From: DASSCW01 sp036555005
GTDB lineage: Bacteria > Chloroflexota > Limnocylindria > QHBO01
Direction of reading: 5' to 3'
Length of the DNA stretch: 8,168 bases
NCBI GenBank assembly: GCA_036555005.1
Contig: DATBME010000073.1
Coordinates: 1 to 8,168 of the forward strand
Positions 5,683 through 8,168 of the stretch are shown here, in pieces; positions within the stretch are counted from its first letter, which is position 1, and each line of letters starts with the position of its first letter. The notes beneath the pieces are model-generated. The model was given only the letters and a program-made list of their open reading frames with translations, was not told the origin of the DNA and did no database searches. Made by a program: the position numbers and the translations under genes.

Positions 5683-6234
5683 ATGTCCTTCTTCTCTCGT
5701 CCCCTGACCATCGCAGCGACCCTGGCGCCCGCCGCTCGCCCGGCACCCGGTCGCTGGATCGACCCGCGTGCCCAGCGGCTGGGCGCCGCCCTCTCCGCGA
5801 TCACACTGGTCGTCGCCTACCCGCTTGGCTCGTGGCCGGTGGTCGCGGCGGTCGGCCTGGCCCTGGCGATCTCTGCCTTCTTCGGAACGCGATGGTTCGT
5901 CTTCAGCCGGCCGTGGCCGGTGCTCCGCCGCTGGCTGCAGCTCGGCACCTCCGAGCTGGAGCACGAGCTGCCGCCGCGCTTCGCCCAGGCCATGGGTGCA
6001 ACCTTCCTGGCGATCGGCAGCGTCCTGCTGGCGCTGGGCCTGACGCCGTGGGGCTGGCTGCCGGTGGCGGCCGTGGTCGCCCTTCAGACCGTGCTGGCCG
6101 CCAGTGGCTTCTGCCTGGGCTGCCGGCTCTTCTTCCTGCGCTGGTACGTGCCGGACCTCTTCGCGCGACTCGTCGGTCGCGGGGTGCGGCGGGAGTCGCT
6201 GATCATCCTGGATCTGCCTCCGCACCAGCCCTAG
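5683..6234 (+). CDS. DUF4395 family membrane protein
   Basis: 183-aa integral membrane protein. Family features are the IDPRAQRLGAALSA opening (26-39), the ELPPRFAQAMGA segment (95-106) and a SGFCLGC motif (141-147) giving a CxxC (C144, C147) at the end of the last span. Predicted membrane spans lie near 33-49, 51-69, 103-120 and 125-147. The molecular function of the family is not established; the CxxC and, in actinobacteria as I recall, neighbourhood with sulfurtransferase and thioredoxin genes suggest a thiol or sulfur role. The start ATG 5683 is clear because GAGGAG lies 7 nt upstream. An open frame extends further upstream (to 5587) but lacks an SD and runs through the structured leader. 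No sulfur gene follows here: its 3' end overlaps the convergent receiver gene by 32 bp. Expression is probably controlled by the leader at 5500-5677. Confidence 0.85.
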   Translation: MSFFSRPLTIAATLAPAARPAPGRWIDPRAQRLGAALSAITLVVAYPLGSWPVVAAVGLALAISAFFGTRWFVFSRPWPVLRRWLQLGTSELEHELPPRFAQAMGATFLAIGSVLLALGLTPWGWLPVAAVVALQTVLAASGFCLGCRLFFLRWYVPDLFARLVGRGVRRESLIILDLPPHQP

Positions 6235-6634
6235 CGTCATCGCCCGCGCGGACGCAGCTGGTCCGCACCAGCGCCTCGATCTCGTCGGGTGAGACCGGCT
6301 TGTCGCGCACGGTGCCCCGGATGCTGAGCAGCCGATCGGCGGTCACCAGCACCACCGGCAGCCCAGGCGCCGCCCGTCGCAGCTCGCGCGCCAGGTCCCA
6401 GCCGTCCATGAAGGGCATCCGCACGTCGGCCAGCACGACGCACGCGTCGGGGTGAGCCTGCGCCAGCCGCACCGCCTCGTGTCCGGTGGCGCTGACGTGA
6501 ACGCCGATGCCGGCCTCGTCCAGCGCATCGTGGTACAGATGCCGCACGTTCGAGTCGTCGTCGACCACGATCGCGACATGCCGGTGCACCGAGGTTGGCG
6601 AGTCAGCACGCGCCATGTACGGCGACGCCTGCAT
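6203..6634 (-). CDS. Stand-alone response regulator receiver-domain protein
   Basis: 143 aa consisting of one REC domain and no output domain. Residues by alignment with CheY: acidic pair D25/D26 (IVVDDDSNVR), phosphoacceptor D70 (VLADVRMPFMDGWDLA), T98 (VVLVTA) and K112 (RDKPVSPDEIEALV). D25 to D70 is the CheY spacing, but T98 to K112 is only 14 residues against about 22 in CheY, so the alpha4-beta5 part is shortened. No histidine kinase is visible in the window. The start could be ATG 6634 (12 nt after the hutI stop) or ATG 6616; neither has a strong SD. It is probably co-transcribed with hutI, and its 3' end overlaps DUF4395. Partner and output are unknown. Confidence 0.85.
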   Translation of the reverse strand: MQASPYMARADSPTSVHRHVAIVVDDDSNVRHLYHDALDEAGIGVHVSATGHEAVRLAQAHPDACVVLADVRMPFMDGWDLARELRRAAPGLPVVLVTADRLLSIRGTVRDKPVSPDEIEALVRTSCVRAGDDARAGAEADPG

Positions 6635-6646
6635 CCGGCGTGCCCG

Positions 6647-7831
6647 TCAGGCGGTCGCGGGCAACGGCCCCCCTGCCACCACGACCTGTGCGGCCCGAAC
6701 CATGCCCAGGCGCAGCGCGAAGGCACCCTCGTGCTCGGCCTCCCATGCCACCAGGTCGGCGGCGGCACCCACCGCCAGGTGCCCGCGCTCATCAGCCAGG
6801 CCCAGCGCGGCTGCCCCACCGAGCGTCGCGGCGCGCAGCGCCTCCAGCGCGGTCATGCCCAGCAGGGTCGAGCCCAGGCCGATGACCAGCGGCATCGCAC
6901 CCCAGGCGCCGAAGGTGCCGGCGTTGGCGTCGGAGGCGAGCGCCACGGTCGCACCGGCGTCGAGCAGCGCACGGGCCGGCGGCAGCCGATCGCGCATGAC
7001 CAGCGCCGGACCGGGCAGCAGCGTGGCCACGGTTGGGGAGCCGGCGAGCAGCGCGACGCCGTCGTCATCCAGCTGCTCGAGGTGGTCGGCGCTGGTCGCG
7101 CCGAGCCGGACCGCCAATGCCGTGGCGCCGATCCGCTGCAGCTGGTCGGCGTGCAGGCGGACCCCCAGCCCGAGCGAGGCTGCCGCGCGCAGGATGCGCT
7201 CCGCCTCCGCCACCGAGAAGAAGCCCGCGTCGCAGAAGGCGTCGCAGTACTCGGCCAGCCCCTGCTCGGCGACGGCAGGCAGCATCTCGTCCACGACCTC
7301 GTCGACATAGGCCGGGTTGTCGGCCGGCTTGGCATGGGCGCCGAGGAAGGTCCCGACGACCCGGATCGGCACCCGCGCGGCCACGCGGCCGATGATCCGC
7401 AGGTGGCGCAGCTCCTCGGCCGCGGAGAGCCCGTAACCGGACTTGGCCTCGACCGTGGTGGTTCCGGCGCGCAGCTGGGCCGCCAGCCTGGCCTCGACCA
7501 GGGCTTCCAGCTCCGTATCGGAGGCGGCGCTCGTCGCCTCAACCGTGCGCAGGATGCCGCCGCCGGTGTAGGGCTGGCCGGCGAGGCGGGCGGCGGCCTC
7601 GTCCGAGCGGTCGCCGGCGAAGACAGGGTGCGTATGCGCATCCACCAGTCCCGGCGTGATCAGGGCAGCCCCCACGTCCAGCACCTCGTCGGCAGCGGGC
7701 GCATCGGCCAGTCCGCCGATCCACGCCACCCGCCCGTCGTTGACCGCGATCGCCCACGGCGACGCTCCGTCGTACGGATCAGGAGTGAGCAGTCTGCCGC
7801 TGCCGATGATCAGGCGCGTCACGGGAGCCAT
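6647..7831 (-). CDS. hutI: Imidazolonepropionase (HutI-like amidohydrolase)
   Basis: Third enzyme of histidine degradation: hydrolyses 4-imidazolone-5-propionate to N-formimino-L-glutamate. It is cytoplasmic and metal dependent. The 394-aa sequence has the metal motif DAHTHPVFAGDR (64-75, H66/H68), GGGILRTVEAT (90-100), EAKSGYGL (128-135), FLGAHAKP (162-169), HADQLQ (227-232), SADHLEQL (247-254) and ASDANAG (299-305, D301 as the late metal ligand). Most HutI proteins have SDFNPG at the last site, so this is slightly divergent. ATG 7831 begins the family-typical N-terminal strand (MAPVTRLIIGSGRLL). The frame is open for 27 more codons upstream, but those run through the divergent sigma-factor start and lack family resemblance. 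TATCGT lies 9 nt upstream and there is no SD. No hutH, hutU or formimino-glutamase is in view, so the in vivo substrate is assumed from family only. Confidence 0.9.
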   Translation of the reverse strand: MAPVTRLIIGSGRLLTPDPYDGASPWAIAVNDGRVAWIGGLADAPAADEVLDVGAALITPGLVDAHTHPVFAGDRSDEAAARLAGQPYTGGGILRTVEATSAASDTELEALVEARLAAQLRAGTTTVEAKSGYGLSAAEELRHLRIIGRVAARVPIRVVGTFLGAHAKPADNPAYVDEVVDEMLPAVAEQGLAEYCDAFCDAGFFSVAEAERILRAAASLGLGVRLHADQLQRIGATALAVRLGATSADHLEQLDDDGVALLAGSPTVATLLPGPALVMRDRLPPARALLDAGATVALASDANAGTFGAWGAMPLVIGLGSTLLGMTALEALRAATLGGAAALGLADERGHLAVGAAADLVAWEAEHEGAFALRLGMVRAAQVVVAGGPLPATA

Positions 7832-7878
7832 CGGTCGTTCACGATACTGGCCCAGCGGGAACCCCGGCAGGCCGACGG
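7832..7878. promoter_or_regulatory. Divergent promoter region of hutI and the ECF sigma factor
   Basis: The 47-bp gap carries TATCGT on the minus strand (7846-7841, 9 nt before the hutI ATG) and GATACT on the plus strand (7843-7848, 30 nt before GTG 7879). The two -10-like hexamers overlap by four bases, so the divergent promoters may exclude each other. No clear -35 is seen for either. Confidence 0.35.
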
Positions 7879-8168
7879 GTGTACGCATCGCGACTGGTGG
7901 AGGGCCGTCCACTGACCGATAGCGAACTCATCGAGCGGGCAAGGACCGGAGAAGTGGCCGCCTACGAGGAGCTTGTGCGCCGTTACGAGGAGCCGGCGTT
8001 TCGCGCCGCCCTCTTCGTGTGCGGCGACCCCGACGAGGCGCGCGACGCCGCCCAGGAGGGCTTCGTGCGGGCCTGGCAGGCGCTGTCGCGCTTCAGGAAG
8101 GGAGCCGAGCCACGTCCCTGGCTGATGCGGATCGTGGTCAACGCCGCCCGCAATCGTCGCCGCGGGTC
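7879..8168 (+). CDS. ECF-type RNA polymerase sigma factor, 5' part (truncated by window end)
   Basis: About 96 codons are visible, and the reading frame stays open to the edge. After LTDSELIERARTGEVAAYEE comes a sigma-70 region 2: AYEELVRRYEEPAFRAALFV, then DPDEARDAAQEGFVRAWQAL, then RFRKGAEPRPWLMRIVVNAA and NRRR. The DAAQEGFVRAW core-binding/-10 recognition helix and the PRPWLMRIVVN segment are diagnostic of ECF sigma factors. Starts available in frame are GTG 7879 (weak CAGG 7 nt upstream) and GTG 7897 (no SD). I chose 7879, with modest confidence. Region 4 and any anti-sigma gene lie outside the window, so the group and stimulus cannot be named. Confidence 0.88.
   Translation, partial: MYASRLVEGRPLTDSELIERARTGEVAAYEELVRRYEEPAFRAALFVCGDPDEARDAAQEGFVRAWQALSRFRKGAEPRPWLMRIVVNAARNRRRG

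Noticed and set aside
5438..5746. N-terminal extension of the oxidoreductase to an upstream ATG
   Set aside because: The extra 103 residues are Arg/Gly/Ala-rich with no fold resemblance. The FAD motif normally starts within the first ten residues, as it does from ATG 5437.
5206..6240. Minus-strand 344-codon frame antisense to DUF4395
   Set aside because: Composition is Gln/Arg/Glu-rich and featureless, and it crosses the structured leader. DUF4395 on the other strand has a strong SD and family motifs.
7832..7912. 27-codon N-terminal extension of hutI
   Set aside because: It would overlap the sigma-factor start, is Pro/Gly-rich and unlike family N-termini. ATG 7831 has TATCGT 9 nt upstream.
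6452..7915. Plus-strand open frame of 487 codons lying antisense to hutI and the receiver gene
   Set aside because: Its translation is rich in Arg, Gly, Gln and Asp with no recognisable domain, and it mirrors a clear hutI. Long antisense frames are expected in DNA this GC-rich.
1..8168. CRISPR arrays, tRNA or rRNA genes, transposons, toxin-antitoxin or phage-defence genes
   Set aside because: Looked for and not seen. There are no regularly spaced repeats, cloverleaf-like segments or transposase motifs, and every long real frame is a housekeeping-type enzyme, transporter or regulator.

Overview
The window is very GC-rich, with densely packed genes on both strands. It reads like the chromosome of a high-GC soil-type bacterium. 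I favour Chloroflexota (Limnocylindria-like) or Actinomycetota, because of the excisionase-like HTH+TOBE molybdate regulator, the DUF4395 protein, and several gene starts that look leaderless (TANNNT about 8-10 nt before ATG, no Shine-Dalgarno). This is inference only: there is no rRNA or marker gene here. I see no insertion sequence, phage gene, CRISPR array or tRNA.

Layout. (1) 65-1450, plus strand: an FAD-linked D-2-hydroxyacid dehydrogenase of the D-2-hydroxyglutarate/D-lactate type. Its stop overlaps the stop of the next, convergent gene. (2) 1447-3433, minus strand: a tight operon of an HTH+TOBE regulator, modA (molybdate-binding lipoprotein) and modB (molybdate permease), with no modC ATPase. 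(3) 3434-3513: an 80-bp divergent control region carrying repeats and palindromes. (4) 3514-4020, plus strand: a pyridoxamine-phosphate-oxidase-fold flavin/F420-type protein. (5) 4073-5437, minus strand: an FAD/NAD(P) disulfide oxidoreductase of an unusual subgroup. (6) 5438-5682: a 245-bp divergent intergenic region. (7) 5683-6234, plus strand: a DUF4395 membrane protein. (8) 6203-7831, minus strand: hutI (imidazolonepropionase) followed by a small stand-alone receiver-domain protein. (9) 7879 to the end, plus strand: the 5' part of an ECF sigma factor gene, cut by the window edge.

The most interesting region is 5438-5682. It appears to hold an unannotated 25-codon leaderless upstream ORF containing Cys-Ile-Cys. 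The second of these Cys codons abuts a perfect 10-bp hairpin. Further down, an 8-bp anti-Shine-Dalgarno segment can bury the strong ribosome-binding site of the DUF4395 gene. The loop region of the first hairpin mimics that ribosome-binding site and could compete for the same segment. Together these parts look like a cysteine-responsive translational attenuator. The DUF4395 protein has a membrane CxxC and is divergent to a redox-disulfide oxidoreductase, so a thiol or sulfur theme is plausible.

How the genes may work together: the TOBE protein probably senses molybdate and controls modAB, and perhaps the divergent PPOX gene. The 5437-6234 pair may share thiol-related roles. hutI and the receiver gene probably form one transcript, divergent from the sigma factor.
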